Notes: generated by a model from the sequence alone, not told the origin. 64,000 bases of DNA from a bacterium 1XD42-54 (GCA_003612585.1 RAZH01000001.1:248001-312000), one strand, 5' to 3'. Positions 45,228 to 55,967 are shown, numbered from the stretch's first letter. Numbers and translations are program-made.

Positions 45228-47549
45228 TTACTCGTCGTCCACCACCACCGGAAAACTGACTGTGGCCCGGAACTGATCGTCCTCCACAGAGATCGAAAAT
45301 GTTCCGCCCTGAAGCTCCACAAGGCTTTGTGCAATCGAAAGACCAAGGCCACTCCCTTCTGTTGTCCGACTTTTATCACCACGTACAAAGCGGGCTGTCA
45401 ACTCCTGTGCGTCCACCGCGATCGTCTCTCGCGACGTATTCTGTAATACCAGATAAACCGTTCGGTCCTCCCGGTACAGTTCAAAATAAACACGCGTTCC
45501 TTCCATCGCGTATTTGTAAATATTCCCAAGCAGATTTTCCAGAATCCTCCAAAGCTGCCGGCCGTCTGCCATAATGCAGGCTGGTTCCTTCTCAACTTCC
45601 CATACCGGAATGAGGCCCCGCTCCTCATAGCGCTCCTGAAACTCTCCCCACGCCTGCTGCAGCATACTCTGAAATTGCAGCTTCATCATCTGAAGTTCCA
45701 CATTCCCGGAGCTGATCTTGCTTGCCTCCACCAGGTCTTCCGTAAGCTGCCGCAGCCTCTGTGACTTCTGTTCCAGAACTTCCACATAATGGCGTACCCT
45801 CTCATCCGGCAGATTCTCACGTTTCAGCAAGTCCACATAATTTACGATTGATGTCAGAGGAGTTTTGATATCGTGCGACACATTTGTAATCAGTTCTGCC
45901 TTCAGACGCTCATTTTTGATAATCGCTTCCACGGCTTTTTGCAGACCGTCGCCCATGTCATTTACTGCCTTCGCCATCTCGTACGTTTCGCCCTGCAAAG
46001 CTCCTGTATCAATCTTATATTCCAGATCTCCCTTTGAAATCTGATGAATCCCCTCATAAATACTTTGCTTTCCTGTCATATCCTGCAAAAGATATAAAAG
46101 CACCGCCACATCCAGGACAAGCATCAGAAAAAAGCCGATGTTTCCTAACAATAGAAAAATAAAGTTCAAAATAACAAAGATAATGTAAAAAAACAGAAAC
46201 TGTCCCGACGCCGCGCGGGCTGAAGTCACCTGACGCCACGTTCTAAGCAACATCAGACAGATACTGTTTGACCAAAGTGTCTGCGTGCGCTTTCTGCGCA
46301 CAAGACTCAGACTGCCTGCTAAAAATACCGCATAGGCAGAAGCGCCGAACACAGACGTCGCCACACGTTCACTTTCTGTCATATTTTCGGGAGACGGCAA
46401 CCAGTTCAGGAAAGCAATCAGATACAATACACCAATGGTCAGAAAAAGTCCCGCTGCAAGTTCTGTCGGAATCCTGTCAATCCGGGCAGCTGTAGGGGTA
46501 CAGCGGCCCTCTGTCCATCCTGCCCCGAGTACACAAAGAGCAAAACAAAACGCAATCAGCAGACAACAAAGCACGGCAAGCGCCAGGGAGCCAAACACAA
46601 TTCCTTCCCGCTTCGCAAAAATATCGTTGCCGATTTTGAGCTCATCGCTCACCGGATAAGCCGTATTGACTGCCAGAAAAACCTTTTCATTTGTATTGAC
46701 AAACCGTTCCTGCATAAACCAGTCAGCCGCAGAATTATTCAGAACATTATCCGGATTTGCCGTCATGATATTGAAGCTGCGCTCGCCTTCATAAAGGCTT
46801 ATAAAGTCTTCATCCGCCCGGACAGCTTCTACTGCCGCCGCGTATTTGGTCTGTCCGGTATTCGTATAAATCTCTCCGGTAGCCGTATTCTCAATACAAT
46901 ATTTGAGATTGCTCGGCGCTTCCTCAGACCACCCTTCATCCTGAAGAAACGTATACTCCTGATATCTTCCATATATTTCTTCACTGACACGATCCAGGGA
47001 CTGATACAGATCGAGCACGAAATCTGCCGGATTCGAATACCATCTTGAGCATTCGGAAAGGGAAATGCCGGTCACAGGTGTGATCGTTTCCAGATCATCG
47101 GATTGCTCATCCAGAACTTCACCTGCCTCCCGTCCACTTTTTTCCTGTTCATCAAGCGCGCGGCTGATTGCCGTATGAAGCCTTGCGCGTCCACCGCTCT
47201 CTGCAAATTTCAAAAGATCTGCCAACGTATAGGAAGTATTCAGATCACGCACGGAACTGTTGCTCGTCCCGTAGGAACGAATATCAATTTCCTTATTGCC
47301 ATTATACTCCCCGTCCGTCTCAAACAGGGCCACATTTTGTTTTCCTCGTATTTTGTGCGTAATGATCGTATCTGCCTGTCGGAAAAACAGATCCGTCTCT
47401 TCATAATTTCTGGACATCTCCCATATGCTGTAGCTGTCCTCCAACCAAAAGCCAATATTTAAAAGGCAGAAAACAACGACTCCCGCAGCTGCTATCTGCA
47501 AAGCCAGGAGAATTGCCTTTACACTTTTTTTGTAAATCAGTTTTCCCAC
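45228..47549 (-). CDS. Sensor histidine kinase
   Basis: A 773-residue membrane kinase. One N-terminal transmembrane helix precedes a ~280-residue external sensor region. Four or more further helices follow (~315-490). HAMP-like linker sequence, the HisKA H-box (LITNVSHDIKTPLTSIVNYVDLLKRE) and an HATPase domain (LLGNIYKYA, GDKSRTTEGSGLGLSIAQSLVELQGG) complete it. It lies 76 bases after its response regulator on the same strand and forms a two-component pair with it. The polytopic middle and large external domain suggest sensing of an envelope or small-molecule signal; the ligand is unknown. Confidence 0.92.
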   Translation of the reverse strand: MGKLIYKKSVKAILLALQIAAAGVVVFCLLNIGFWLEDSYSIWEMSRNYEETDLFFRQADTIITHKIRGKQNVALFETDGEYNGNKEIDIRSYGTSNSSVRDLNTSYTLADLLKFAESGGRARLHTAISRALDEQEKSGREAGEVLDEQSDDLETITPVTGISLSECSRWYSNPADFVLDLYQSLDRVSEEIYGRYQEYTFLQDEGWSEEAPSNLKYCIENTATGEIYTNTGQTKYAAAVEAVRADEDFISLYEGERSFNIMTANPDNVLNNSAADWFMQERFVNTNEKVFLAVNTAYPVSDELKIGNDIFAKREGIVFGSLALAVLCCLLIAFCFALCVLGAGWTEGRCTPTAARIDRIPTELAAGLFLTIGVLYLIAFLNWLPSPENMTESERVATSVFGASAYAVFLAGSLSLVRRKRTQTLWSNSICLMLLRTWRQVTSARAASGQFLFFYIIFVILNFIFLLLGNIGFFLMLVLDVAVLLYLLQDMTGKQSIYEGIHQISKGDLEYKIDTGALQGETYEMAKAVNDMGDGLQKAVEAIIKNERLKAELITNVSHDIKTPLTSIVNYVDLLKRENLPDERVRHYVEVLEQKSQRLRQLTEDLVEASKISSGNVELQMMKLQFQSMLQQAWGEFQERYEERGLIPVWEVEKEPACIMADGRQLWRILENLLGNIYKYAMEGTRVYFELYREDRTVYLVLQNTSRETIAVDAQELTARFVRGDKSRTTEGSGLGLSIAQSLVELQGGTFSISVEDDQFRATVSFPVVVDDE

Positions 47550-47625
47550 GAATCTGCCTCCTGATTCTCAAGTAATATCACAAATGCTGTCTCTCTTTGT
47601 CAAATCTGGATACGTACGCCCGAAA

Positions 47626-48324
47626 TCAGAGGTTCTCCACCCGATAACCGATCCCCCAGATTACTTTGAGGTACTTCGGATTTTTCGGATCAATCTCAAT
47701 CTTCTCACGAATGTGCCTGATATGTACCGTAACCGTATTGTCTGCGCCAAAGGCCTCCTCCTGCCAGATCTGCTCATAAATCTGATCTATTGAAAAGACC
47801 TTGCCTTTATTCTGGACCAGGAACAGCAGAATGTTGTATTCAATCCTGGTCAGCTTTACCGGTTCTCCATCCACTGTCACCGACTTGCGATCATCATTGA
47901 TCACAAGACCGCCTGTCGAATAAATCTTTTCTGACTCGGCCACATCAGCGGCACTTCCGAAATTCGTATAACGGCGGATTTGGGACTTCACCCGGGCCAG
48001 CAGTTCCAACGGATTAAATGGCTTCGAAACATAGTCATCCGCCCCGAGATTCAACCCGAGAATCTTGTCTGTATCCTGTGTCTTTGCCGACAGCACGATA
48101 ATCGGGATACTGCTGTCCTGCCGGATCTTCATAATCGCATGAATGCCGTCCATCTTTGGCATCATCAAATCCAGAATCAGAAGATGGATCTCTTCTCTTT
48201 TCAGTACGTCAAGCGCTTCCTCTCCGTCATAAGCCTTATATACGCGAAACCCCTCCTGTGCCAGATAAATCTCTATCGCATCCACAATCTCTCTGTCATC
48301 ATCACAAACCAGTATATTATACAT
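47626..48324 (-). CDS. OmpR/PhoB-family response regulator
   Basis: A 232-residue regulator. The receiver domain has the acidic pocket DDD near residue 10, phospho-acceptor D52 in LILDLMMPKMDG, and a Lys in GADDYVSKPF. A C-terminal winged helix carries VKLTRIEYNILLFLVQNKGKVFS and DNTVTVHIRHIREKIE. It partners the histidine kinase encoded just downstream and resembles VanR-type regulators. Target genes are not evident here. Confidence 0.95.
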   Translation of the reverse strand: MYNILVCDDDREIVDAIEIYLAQEGFRVYKAYDGEEALDVLKREEIHLLILDLMMPKMDGIHAIMKIRQDSSIPIIVLSAKTQDTDKILGLNLGADDYVSKPFNPLELLARVKSQIRRYTNFGSAADVAESEKIYSTGGLVINDDRKSVTVDGEPVKLTRIEYNILLFLVQNKGKVFSIDQIYEQIWQEEAFGADNTVTVHIRHIREKIEIDPKNPKYLKVIWGIGYRVENL

Positions 48325-48499
48325 TTTGCAGCTCCTTTCTCTTTCCCCTGAAATTCATATGATCGTTTGCCCCATACACGCAACCCGAAATAAATTCTCC
48401 CTGATACAGCAACAGCTCCCGCCTGGGATGATCCATACTTACATCCAGTTTAGCAGAAGCTGTTTAATTTCCTGTCAAAATTTCATTAATAATTTCTTA

Positions 48500-49936
48500 T
48501 TATTTCGCCTGAATCACATGCATCGTATTCGTCATTGCGCCCTTGCCTTTCACAATGTTTGTCGCAGGATCACCGGCGGTAAGCACAACCATATCTCCTT
48601 CTTCTACATATCCTTCACGCATCACTACATACATCGCATGAGAAATAATATGCTCCGTCGAATCCTCGGTATAACCTTTCAGCGGCGTCACACCCCAGTA
48701 TATCTGCATCTTGCGCTGTGCCCAGTCGTTTGGAGTCACTGCATAGATCGGAATTCTGGAACGGAAGTTTGACATTGTGCGGGCTGTCTGTCCTGACATC
48801 GTCGGCGTTACAATGCATTTTGCCTGTACATTCGTTGCCGTACGTACAGCCGCCACGCCCACAGCGCTGGAAACATTTGCATCCCCACGCAGGGAACGGT
48901 ATTCCGGCATGGACTCATATTCCAGATACTGTTCCGTAGTCTCTGCAATCTGGGCCATCATTTTCAGCGCTTCCACCGGATACTTTCCGGCTGCCGTCTC
49001 GCCAGAAAGCATAATGACATCTGCTCCCTCGCGAATCGCACTTGCCACGTCCGTCACCTCTGCTCTTGTGGGACGCGGATTGCGAATCATAGAATCCAGC
49101 ATCTGCGTTGCAATAATAACCGGCTTATACTTTCTGTTGCATTTCTCTACAATAATCTTCTGCACATGGGGTACCTCATAAGCAGGAATCTCCACGCCGA
49201 GATCCCCGCGCGCCACCATAATTCCATCCGCGGCCTGAATAATTCGGTCAATATTTTTGATACCCTCGCCATTTTCAATTTTTGCTATGACATCGACGTG
49301 CTCCGCGTTATGTTCCTTTAAAATAGCCTTGATTTCCTTTACCGCGTCCGCATCCCGCACGAACGACGCTGCAATAAAGTCGATTCCCTGAGAAATACCG
49401 AAAATGATATCTTCCCGGTCCTTTTGCGTGATGGCCGGAAGCTTTACCTGAACATTCGGAACATTTATGCCCTTTCTCTGTCCCAGCTCGCCGCCATTTT
49501 TCACGATACAGACAATGTCGCGGCCTCTGATCTCTTTTACCTCAAGCGCAATCAGACCGTCGTCAATCAAAATCGTATCGCCGGTATTTACGTCCTCTGA
49601 GAGCTCCGGATACGTCTGGCTGACTCTTTTTTCATCTCCGTCTATCGTTTCACTTGTCAGTGTAAACTCATCGCCTTCGTTTAATTTTATCTTACTCCCG
49701 TTTTTCAGAAGCCCTGTCCGAATTTCCGGTCCTTTTGTATCAAGCAGAATCGCAATCGGCTTTTTCATTTCTTCCCGAACGCTTTTCAGCTGATCCAAAC
49801 GCTGTTTCTGCTCTTCATGATCCCCATGAGAAAAATTGAATCTCGCAATATCCATTCCTCCCGCTACCAGTTCTTTCAAAATCTCACGGTTATCTGCATT
49901 CGGTCCCATGGTACAAATAATTTTTGTCTTTTTCAT
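48500..49936 (-). CDS. pyk: Pyruvate kinase
   Basis: The final ATP-forming step of glycolysis, 478 residues. Visible motifs are KTKIICTMGPNADNREIL, ARFNFSHGDHEEQ, the barrel signature DVIAKIENGEG, the catalytic Lys region and GDLGVEIPAYEVP. It lacks the extra C-terminal PEP-utiliser-like domain found in Bacillus enzymes. The start at 49936 follows GGAGGAG. It lies 38 bases after the sigma-70-like gene on the same strand and may be co-transcribed with it. Confidence 0.96.
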   Translation of the reverse strand: MKKTKIICTMGPNADNREILKELVAGGMDIARFNFSHGDHEEQKQRLDQLKSVREEMKKPIAILLDTKGPEIRTGLLKNGSKIKLNEGDEFTLTSETIDGDEKRVSQTYPELSEDVNTGDTILIDDGLIALEVKEIRGRDIVCIVKNGGELGQRKGINVPNVQVKLPAITQKDREDIIFGISQGIDFIAASFVRDADAVKEIKAILKEHNAEHVDVIAKIENGEGIKNIDRIIQAADGIMVARGDLGVEIPAYEVPHVQKIIVEKCNRKYKPVIIATQMLDSMIRNPRPTRAEVTDVASAIREGADVIMLSGETAAGKYPVEALKMMAQIAETTEQYLEYESMPEYRSLRGDANVSSAVGVAAVRTATNVQAKCIVTPTMSGQTARTMSNFRSRIPIYAVTPNDWAQRKMQIYWGVTPLKGYTEDSTEHIISHAMYVVMREGYVEEGDMVVLTAGDPATNIVKGKGAMTNTMHVIQAK

Positions 49937-49974
49937 ATATTGCTCCTCCATCCCTGCGGTCCAATCATACTGAT

Positions 49975-50724
49975 TTACTGATTTTTTTCATTTCCTTCCA
50001 ACTCAATCTGATCTCCGGACATTCGAAGAAGATCACGAATCTCACTGAGCGGCATCTCAAGATACGCAGAAAGCTCTTCGGCTGAAACTTTGTGCTCCAA
50101 ATCCCGTTCCAGGTTGTGTACTGCCTCGTTCAGATGATTGACACGGCTCACAATGCCCTCATCCAACTGCCGCTTTTCCTGGCTCTGACCAATCGCCTGC
50201 TCCATTGCCCGGTTGATGCAATTCACGATATGCGCACGGCATGCGGCAGGACTTTCCATCCCCGCAATCTCCTTCATGGCTGTCAGAAGCCCTAGATTCC
50301 CTTCCTGAATTAAATCCTCAGGCAAAACATCCGTCCCCTCATAGCTGCCTGCAATCTCACAGATCAGGGGAAGATAGCTTTCAATCAAATGCTTCCGCGC
50401 CTCTTCGTCTCCCTGCATGGCGTCCCGCATCAGCCGCTGCTCATTTTCTGAGAGAGGCTCTGTCAGACCTGCCAGTTCTTCAATATAAAGAGAGAGACTT
50501 TTCTGTCCCCCAAGCTCCGGCTGCTCCAAAACCTCTTCTTTCGAATCCACCACCTGAATACTCAGGCTCGAAAGATACTGATAAATGAAAGAAAAATGTT
50601 CTTCTTCCAGAGGCATGTTTTTCAGAATTTCGTGAACTTCTGCTTTCGAAATAACACCTGACTGTTTATCGGCAGCATTTTTCAAATCTGTCAGTAATTC
50701 ACGGAAAATAATTTTATGATCCAT
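49975..50724 (-). CDS. RpoD-like sigma-70 protein lacking region 4
   Basis: A 249-residue protein. The N-terminal ~60 residues resemble region 1.1 (FRELLTDLKNAADKQSGVISKAEVHEIL). Region 1.2/2 follows (SLYIEELAGLTEPLSENEQRLMRDA, LIESYLPLICEIAGSYEGTDVLPEDLIQEGNLGLLTAM), then a region-3-like helix set (NHLNEAVHNLERDL, SAEELSAYLEMPLSEIRDLLRMS). The aromatic -10-binding segment normally reading FSTYATWWIRQAI is degenerate (AACRAHIVNCINRAMEQAI). No region 4 follows before the stop, and none fits in the 38-base gap to pyk. It may be a regulator that binds core RNA polymerase rather than a normal sigma factor. Confidence 0.82.
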   Translation of the reverse strand: MDHKIIFRELLTDLKNAADKQSGVISKAEVHEILKNMPLEEEHFSFIYQYLSSLSIQVVDSKEEVLEQPELGGQKSLSLYIEELAGLTEPLSENEQRLMRDAMQGDEEARKHLIESYLPLICEIAGSYEGTDVLPEDLIQEGNLGLLTAMKEIAGMESPAACRAHIVNCINRAMEQAIGQSQEKRQLDEGIVSRVNHLNEAVHNLERDLEHKVSAEELSAYLEMPLSEIRDLLRMSGDQIELEGNEKNQ

Positions 50725-50794
50725 TCCATTTTCTCCTGTTTCCCAAACTGCAAAACTCTGTTTCCGTATGCAAACACGGTTTCTTCGAAAACAT

Positions 50795-52129
50795 TTATTT
50801 CTGTGTCAGAACTTCAATTGCTTTCTTTAAAACCGGATCAGTTGCGGGATTTCCTCTTTTTTCAGTTTCTGCACCACCGTCTGTTTTATCTGAGGCTCCT
50901 TCTGACACTTTTTCTGATTCTATCACAATATCCGGCGTAATTCCATTTCCGTGAATGTTCTGACCCTTTGGTGTATAGTAGGTCTGCGTTGTCATCTTAA
51001 ATGACGAACCGTCAGACAGCATAAACCGAGCCTGAACAATCCCTTTTCCATACGTCTTAGTGCCGATCACCGGACCGATTTCATAATCCTGAATCGCGCC
51101 CGCAAAAATTTCCGATGCACTGGCTGATTTCCCATTCACAAGAACAGCCACCTTGCAGGTGATCGAGCGTTTGTTATCCGCCAGCTCCTCACTGCGCTCT
51201 CCGCTTCGTCCTTCCGTATAGACGATCAGACCTTCCGGAAGAATCTCGTCCAGAATGTCACAGACAGCATCCAGAAGGCCGCCCGGATTATCACGCAGGT
51301 CAACAACCAGGTGTTCCATGCCCTGATCCTGCATGTCTGAAACAGCATCATAAAACTGGTCAACCGCACGTTCCGTAAATTCGCTCAAGCACAAATACCC
51401 GACGCCGTCTTCCAAAAGCTTATATTCCACATAATTGATTTCCACATCCGTACAGTATACCATAAGATCCATTTCGCTCTCATTTTCCGACCGGAAAATA
51501 TGCAATGTGAAAGAATCCTGATATTGCTTGATTGTAGAAACCACTTCAGAAAGATCCATCCCTTCAAAGGAAATCTGATCCAATCCCAGCAGTACGTCAC
51601 CTACCTGTATGCCTGCCCGTTCAGCCGGAGACCCTGCATAAACCTCTTCTACAATAAACCCGCCTGCTGTTCCCATATCCAGAAGGACCACGCCAATTCC
51701 ATGATACTCGCCCTTGGCAGCAGCCATCACGGAATCCATCTCCTCTGCTGAATAGTAATCCGCATAAGGATCGCCAAGTCCGTAAGCAATCCCTCGGAAA
51801 AGCCATGATTCCAGATTCTTGCCATCCACCTCTTCCAGATAATTCTGTTCAATCAGGCTTTGTACCTCATTCAGCTTATACAGTGTGTCCGGATCTGTCA
51901 AAACTGACACATCTGTCCCCTGTTCCGAAGCATTCCCTCCATTTCCGGACATCTGCCACCGCGCCAGAAACCATCCGCCACTGAATACAAAAATAAAAAC
52001 AAGAGTCAGCAAAACTCCCAATAAAAGGCCCAGAAAGAAATTCCACTGAGACTTACCTGCATTCATCTGTACTTCCGTTTGTTCTTCTGCCTGTTTTTCT
52101 TCCTGCTCCAGTTCAGGCAAATCTGCCAT
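50795..52129 (-). CDS. S41-family C-terminal processing peptidase
   Basis: A 444-residue membrane-anchored protease. A cytoplasmic, acidic N-terminus precedes one transmembrane helix (~30-55, FFLGLLLGVLLTLVFIFVFSGGW). The external part has a PDZ domain (EVYAGSPAERAGIQVGDVLLGLDQISFEGM) and the S41 catalytic core. The nucleophile Ser lies in GKSASASEIFAGAIQDY and the Lys in GTKTYGKGIVQ. The C-terminus is charged (KVSEGASDKTDGGAETEKRG). CtpA/Prc-like enzymes process or degrade exported proteins; the substrate is unknown. Confidence 0.93.
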   Translation of the reverse strand: MADLPELEQEEKQAEEQTEVQMNAGKSQWNFFLGLLLGVLLTLVFIFVFSGGWFLARWQMSGNGGNASEQGTDVSVLTDPDTLYKLNEVQSLIEQNYLEEVDGKNLESWLFRGIAYGLGDPYADYYSAEEMDSVMAAAKGEYHGIGVVLLDMGTAGGFIVEEVYAGSPAERAGIQVGDVLLGLDQISFEGMDLSEVVSTIKQYQDSFTLHIFRSENESEMDLMVYCTDVEINYVEYKLLEDGVGYLCLSEFTERAVDQFYDAVSDMQDQGMEHLVVDLRDNPGGLLDAVCDILDEILPEGLIVYTEGRSGERSEELADNKRSITCKVAVLVNGKSASASEIFAGAIQDYEIGPVIGTKTYGKGIVQARFMLSDGSSFKMTTQTYYTPKGQNIHGNGITPDIVIESEKVSEGASDKTDGGAETEKRGNPATDPVLKKAIEVLTQK

Positions 52130-52322
52130 TTATATGCCTCCTTCATGATTCCTCTTCTTTTTTCTATGCTCTGTCTTCTGTATACCTTTCTATCCTTATC
52201 ATAATTTAATATAGTTTACCCCAATTTGCAACCTCTATTTTCGCAGGGGTTACTACTGCTTTATGCCATATAACTACTTATTATTTACAAAAACACGTAC
52301 GTCAATCAATTGCGTTAAAAAA

Positions 52323-52353
52323 ACGATATAGCCCCATCCTAGAGCTATATCGT
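52323..52353 (-). terminator. Terminator after the CdaR/PucR-type regulator
   Basis: ACGATATAGC (52323-52332) pairs perfectly with GCTATATCGT (52344-52353) and, on the minus strand, is followed by seven T. It occupies the middle of the 52130-52444 gap, in which I see nothing else. Confidence 0.9.
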
Positions 52354-52444
52354 TCTTTTGTAAACTCTTCTTTCCTGTGTCTTATCTGTAAAAGCTTCCG
52401 TCCAATACTACTGATCTCTTTTGATCCGGAAAGCTCCCATCTCA

Positions 52445-53533
52445 TTAATATTCCTGATGCTCCATATATTTCATATACTTCACAACCATCAGTGCAATCT
52501 TGAAGGTAATCGCATCCTCAAACACCCGCAAATCAAGTCCAGTGGACTTCTGAAGCTTATCCAAGCGGTAAACCAGTGTGTTGCGGTGAATATAAAGCTG
52601 ACGGGAGGTCTCGGAAACGTTCAGGCTGTTTTCGAAAAACTTATTGATCGTAACCAATGTCTCTTCGTCAAAATCATCCGGCGATTTTCCTTCAAAAATC
52701 TCCTTGATAAACATCTTGCAAAGCGGAATCGGAAGCTGATAGATCAGACGGCCAATCCCGAGCGAGCTGTACGCAATAATAGGACGCTCCGCAAAGAAAA
52801 TCTTGCCGACATTGAGCGCCATGCGCGCTTCTTTATAAGAACGCGATACTTCTTTGATCTCACCGACGATGGTACCGTAGGCAATGAGCGCATCCTTCCG
52901 TTTCTCTTCTCCCAAAGAGCCGAGAATCACTTCTGCTATCTTATCCATCTCCGCATAGCCATCCTGCGGCGCCAGCTCCTTTACAACAATAATACTCTTC
53001 TCATCAACGGCTGTGATAAAATCTCCTGAACGCGAACTGAACAGAGAGCGAACGCTTTCCAGAGAGCTGTTTTCTTTTTCGTTGTTAATCTCCAGGATAA
53101 AAACAACACGGCGCGCTTCTGTATCAATATGAAGCTTTTTCGCGCGATTGTAAATATCTACCAGAAGCAGGTTATCAAGAAGCAGATTCTTGATGAAATT
53201 ATCTTTGTCAAAACGCTCCTTATATGCAACCAGGAGATTCTGAATCTGGAATGCAGCCATCCGGCCCACCATGTGTACATCGTCGCTGTTGCCATTGGCC
53301 AACAGAATATATTCCAGCTGATGCTCATCAAACACTTTATAAAACTGACAGCCGGAGACCACCTGGCTGTCTGCCGGAGAGTTTACAAAACTCAGCACTG
53401 AATCCCGAAACGCCTCTGCTTCCGGGAACGTCGTAGCCAGCATAACGCCCTCTGTGTCGAGCACACACAAATCAACTCTGCTGATGCCTTTCAATCCGTC
53501 TAATGTTGTCTGTAAAACCTGATTCGAAATCAC
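52445..53533 (-). CDS. CdaR/PucR-type transcriptional regulator
   Basis: A 362-residue regulator starting at GTG, seven bases after AGGAGG. A longer TTG start lacks an RBS. The N-terminal sugar-diacid-recognition-like part (GISRVDLCVLDTEGVMLATTF) is followed by a GGDEF-like/central region. A C-terminal PucR/CdaR helix-turn-helix completes it (NVSETSRQLYIHRNTLVYRLDKLQKSTGLDL). Such proteins respond to carbon or nitrogen metabolites. A TTGATT-17-TAAAAT promoter lies upstream. The target is unknown; glnN is the upstream neighbour on the same strand. Confidence 0.88.
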   Translation of the reverse strand: MISNQVLQTTLDGLKGISRVDLCVLDTEGVMLATTFPEAEAFRDSVLSFVNSPADSQVVSGCQFYKVFDEHQLEYILLANGNSDDVHMVGRMAAFQIQNLLVAYKERFDKDNFIKNLLLDNLLLVDIYNRAKKLHIDTEARRVVFILEINNEKENSSLESVRSLFSSRSGDFITAVDEKSIIVVKELAPQDGYAEMDKIAEVILGSLGEEKRKDALIAYGTIVGEIKEVSRSYKEARMALNVGKIFFAERPIIAYSSLGIGRLIYQLPIPLCKMFIKEIFEGKSPDDFDEETLVTINKFFENSLNVSETSRQLYIHRNTLVYRLDKLQKSTGLDLRVFEDAITFKIALMVVKYMKYMEHQEY

Positions 53534-53641
53534 TCGTACATCCTCCTTTACCGTCTTCGCTATCTTCTGTCCGGTGCCTCGCTGCACCGGATAAAACTGC
53601 CCCAATTAATATATTTTTTTCATTTTTAACGAACTGGTATT

Positions 53642-53670
53642 ATTTTAATATAGTTGCCAAAAAAAATCAA
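53642..53670 (-). promoter_or_regulatory. Promoter of the CdaR/PucR-type regulator
   Basis: TTGATT (53665-53670), 17 bases, TAAAAT (53642-53647) on the minus strand, about 110 bases before the GTG start. Confidence 0.6.
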
Positions 53671-53749
53671 TCATAATTGTGTAATCTGCACTAAAAGGAA
53701 AAAAATAGTAAAAAAAAGTGCCCAAACACACGATTTCGAGCAAAAAAAC

Positions 53750-53781
53750 AGGAACAGACTCTTATAAAACAGCCTGTTCCT
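53750..53781 (-). terminator. Terminator after glnN
   Basis: AGGAACAG (53750-53757) and CTGTTCCT (53774-53781) form the stem. On the minus strand a run of seven T follows. A second small hairpin (GAATGTTTTC/GAAAACACTC) lies just before it at ~53791-53815. Confidence 0.85.
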
Positions 53782-53855
53782 TTTGTTCTGGAGTGTTTTC
53801 GCGAAGAAAACATTCCTATCACATTTATGTAATTTCAAACACCGTTCCTAAAAAT

Positions 53856-55967
53856 CTATACCTCGAAAATGAGATCGCCATACGACGGCATCGGCCACAT
53901 TTCCTTATCGACAATCATTTCCAGTTCATCTACCGGTGCACGAAGTTCTTCCATGGCAGGTACAACAGCATCACGGAAATACGCTGCCTGCTCCGGTCCT
54001 TCTGACATCCGTCCGGCCTGTGCCGTCACATCAATCAGCTTTGCCAGTGCAACCTTCGTATCAGAAAGCAGCGCGCTCGTTTCATTCAGAAGCTCGATCT
54101 GAACAGAAGCCTCCGCTCCTGCCTGCACAACCGCATTTACCGTATCTGCAAGGCTCTTTGTATATTTAATTACAGCCGGAATGATCTGCTTGCTCGCGAT
54201 GTCGATCATCGCTTTTGCTTCAATATTAATTGTCTTGGCATACGTCTCATACTTAATCTCTTCACGCGATTGTAGCTCGGCTTTTGTAAATACGCCATAT
54301 TTTTCAAACAGCTGAACCGCCTTTTCCGTTGTCAGGGCCGGAATTGCTTCTACCATGGATTTAATATTCGGAAGGCCTCTTCTTTCCGCTTCTTCTACCC
54401 ACTCATCCGAATAGCCGTTTCCGTTGAAGATAATTCTCTGATGATCTCTCGCATACTGCTTGATCAGGTCATGCACTGCTTCATCAAAATTCTCTGCCTT
54501 TTCCAGCACGTCACATGCATCTGAAAATGCTTCCGCCACGATCGTATTCAATACAATATTCGGAGAGGCGATGGAATCGCGGGAACCAACCATACGGAAT
54601 TCAAATTTATTGCCTGTAAATGCAAACGGTGAAGTCCTGTTACGGTCTGTCGCATCCTTTGCAAGATTCGGAAGCGTCTTGACACCAGTTTCCAGCACGC
54701 CCCCTTTGATCGAATGCGTTGCCGTTCCGGTGCTGATCAGCTGCGTAAATACATCCTCAAGCTGTTCGCCAAGGAAGATGGAGATAATCGCCGGCGGCGC
54801 CTCATTTGCACCGAGACGGTGGTCGTTCCCCGGATCAGCGGCTGATTCACGAAGCAAGTCTGCATGGATATCTACTGCCTTTAAAATACAGGTCAGCACA
54901 AGCAAAAACTGTATATTTTCATGCGGTGTCTTACCCGGCTCCAAAAGGTTGATGCCGTCATCCGTCGTGATGGACCAGTTATTGTGTTTACCGGACCCGT
55001 TCACACCCGCAAACGGTTTTTCATGGAGCAGACATTTCATACCGTGCTGACACGCCACTCTCTTGAGTGTCTGCATAATGATCTGGTTGTGATCTACCGC
55101 AACGTTGGCCTCTGCGTAGATCGGGGCCAACTCATGCTGTGCCGGAGCCACCTCGTTGTGCTGTGTCTTCGAAGATACTCCAAGCTTCCACAGCTGCTCG
55201 TTGACATCCTTCATGAAGGATGCAATACGCTGACGGATTGTTCCGAAATAGTGATCATCCATCTCCTGCCCCTTCGGCGGCATGGCGCCGAACAGCGTTC
55301 TTCCTGTAAAAATCAGATCCTTTCTCTGAAGGAATTTTTTTTCATCTACCAGGAAATATTCCTGTTCCGGTCCAACAGACGGCGTCACCTTTTTGGAGGT
55401 CGTATTTCCGAACAACCTCAGCAAACGCAAAGACTGCACATTGATCGCTTCCATCGAACGCAGAAGCGGCGTTTTCTGATCCAGTGCTTCTCCCGTATAA
55501 GAACAAAAGGCCGTTGGAATGCAGAGAATCGCTCCCGCTGCATCATGTCTCACAAATGCCGGAGACGTACAGTCCCAAGCTGTATAGCCCCTCGCCTCGA
55601 ACGTCGCCCGCAGTCCGCCTGACGGAAAAGAAGATGCGTCCGGCTCCCCTTTGATCAGCTCTTTTCCGGAGAACTCCATCAGAATCGTTCCGTCCGGATT
55701 CGGGGCTGTAATAAACGAGTCGTGCTTTTCCGCTGTCACGCCGGTAAGCGGCTGGAACCAGTGTGTATAGTGGGTTGCGCCTTTTTCGATTGCCCAGTCT
55801 TTCATGGCCGCTGCAATCACGTCTGCTGTCGCCAGATCAAGCTCCGTACCCTCTTCAATGGTCTTTTTCAACGCCCTGTAAACCTTTTTCGGAAGACGTT
55901 CCTGCATTACCTTGTCCGTAAATACATCTTCGCCGAAGATGTTGGCTACGTTATAATACTCGCTCAT
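53856..55967 (-). CDS. glnN: Glutamine synthetase, type III
   Basis: A large (703-residue) GlnN-type glutamine synthetase making glutamine from glutamate, ammonia and ATP. Typical GS-III sequence includes [75 protein letters not shown] and [13 protein letters not shown]. The start [11 protein letters not shown] follows GAGGAG. No TnrA/GlnR-type operator was recognised. A terminator from the upstream two-component operon separates them. Confidence 0.96.
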   Translation of the reverse strand: MSEYYNVANIFGEDVFTDKVMQERLPKKVYRALKKTIEEGTELDLATADVIAAAMKDWAIEKGATHYTHWFQPLTGVTAEKHDSFITAPNPDGTILMEFSGKELIKGEPDASSFPSGGLRATFEARGYTAWDCTSPAFVRHDAAGAILCIPTAFCSYTGEALDQKTPLLRSMEAINVQSLRLLRLFGNTTSKKVTPSVGPEQEYFLVDEKKFLQRKDLIFTGRTLFGAMPPKGQEMDDHYFGTIRQRIASFMKDVNEQLWKLGVSSKTQHNEVAPAQHELAPIYAEANVAVDHNQIIMQTLKRVACQHGMKCLLHEKPFAGVNGSGKHNNWSITTDDGINLLEPGKTPHENIQFLLVLTCILKAVDIHADLLRESAADPGNDHRLGANEAPPAIISIFLGEQLEDVFTQLISTGTATHSIKGGVLETGVKTLPNLAKDATDRNRTSPFAFTGNKFEFRMVGSRDSIASPNIVLNTIVAEAFSDACDVLEKAENFDEAVHDLIKQYARDHQRIIFNGNGYSDEWVEEAERRGLPNIKSMVEAIPALTTEKAVQLFEKYGVFTKAELQSREEIKYETYAKTINIEAKAMIDIASKQIIPAVIKYTKSLADTVNAVVQAGAEASVQIELLNETSALLSDTKVALAKLIDVTAQAGRMSEGPEQAAYFRDAVVPAMEELRAPVDELEMIVDKEMWPMPSYGDLIFEV

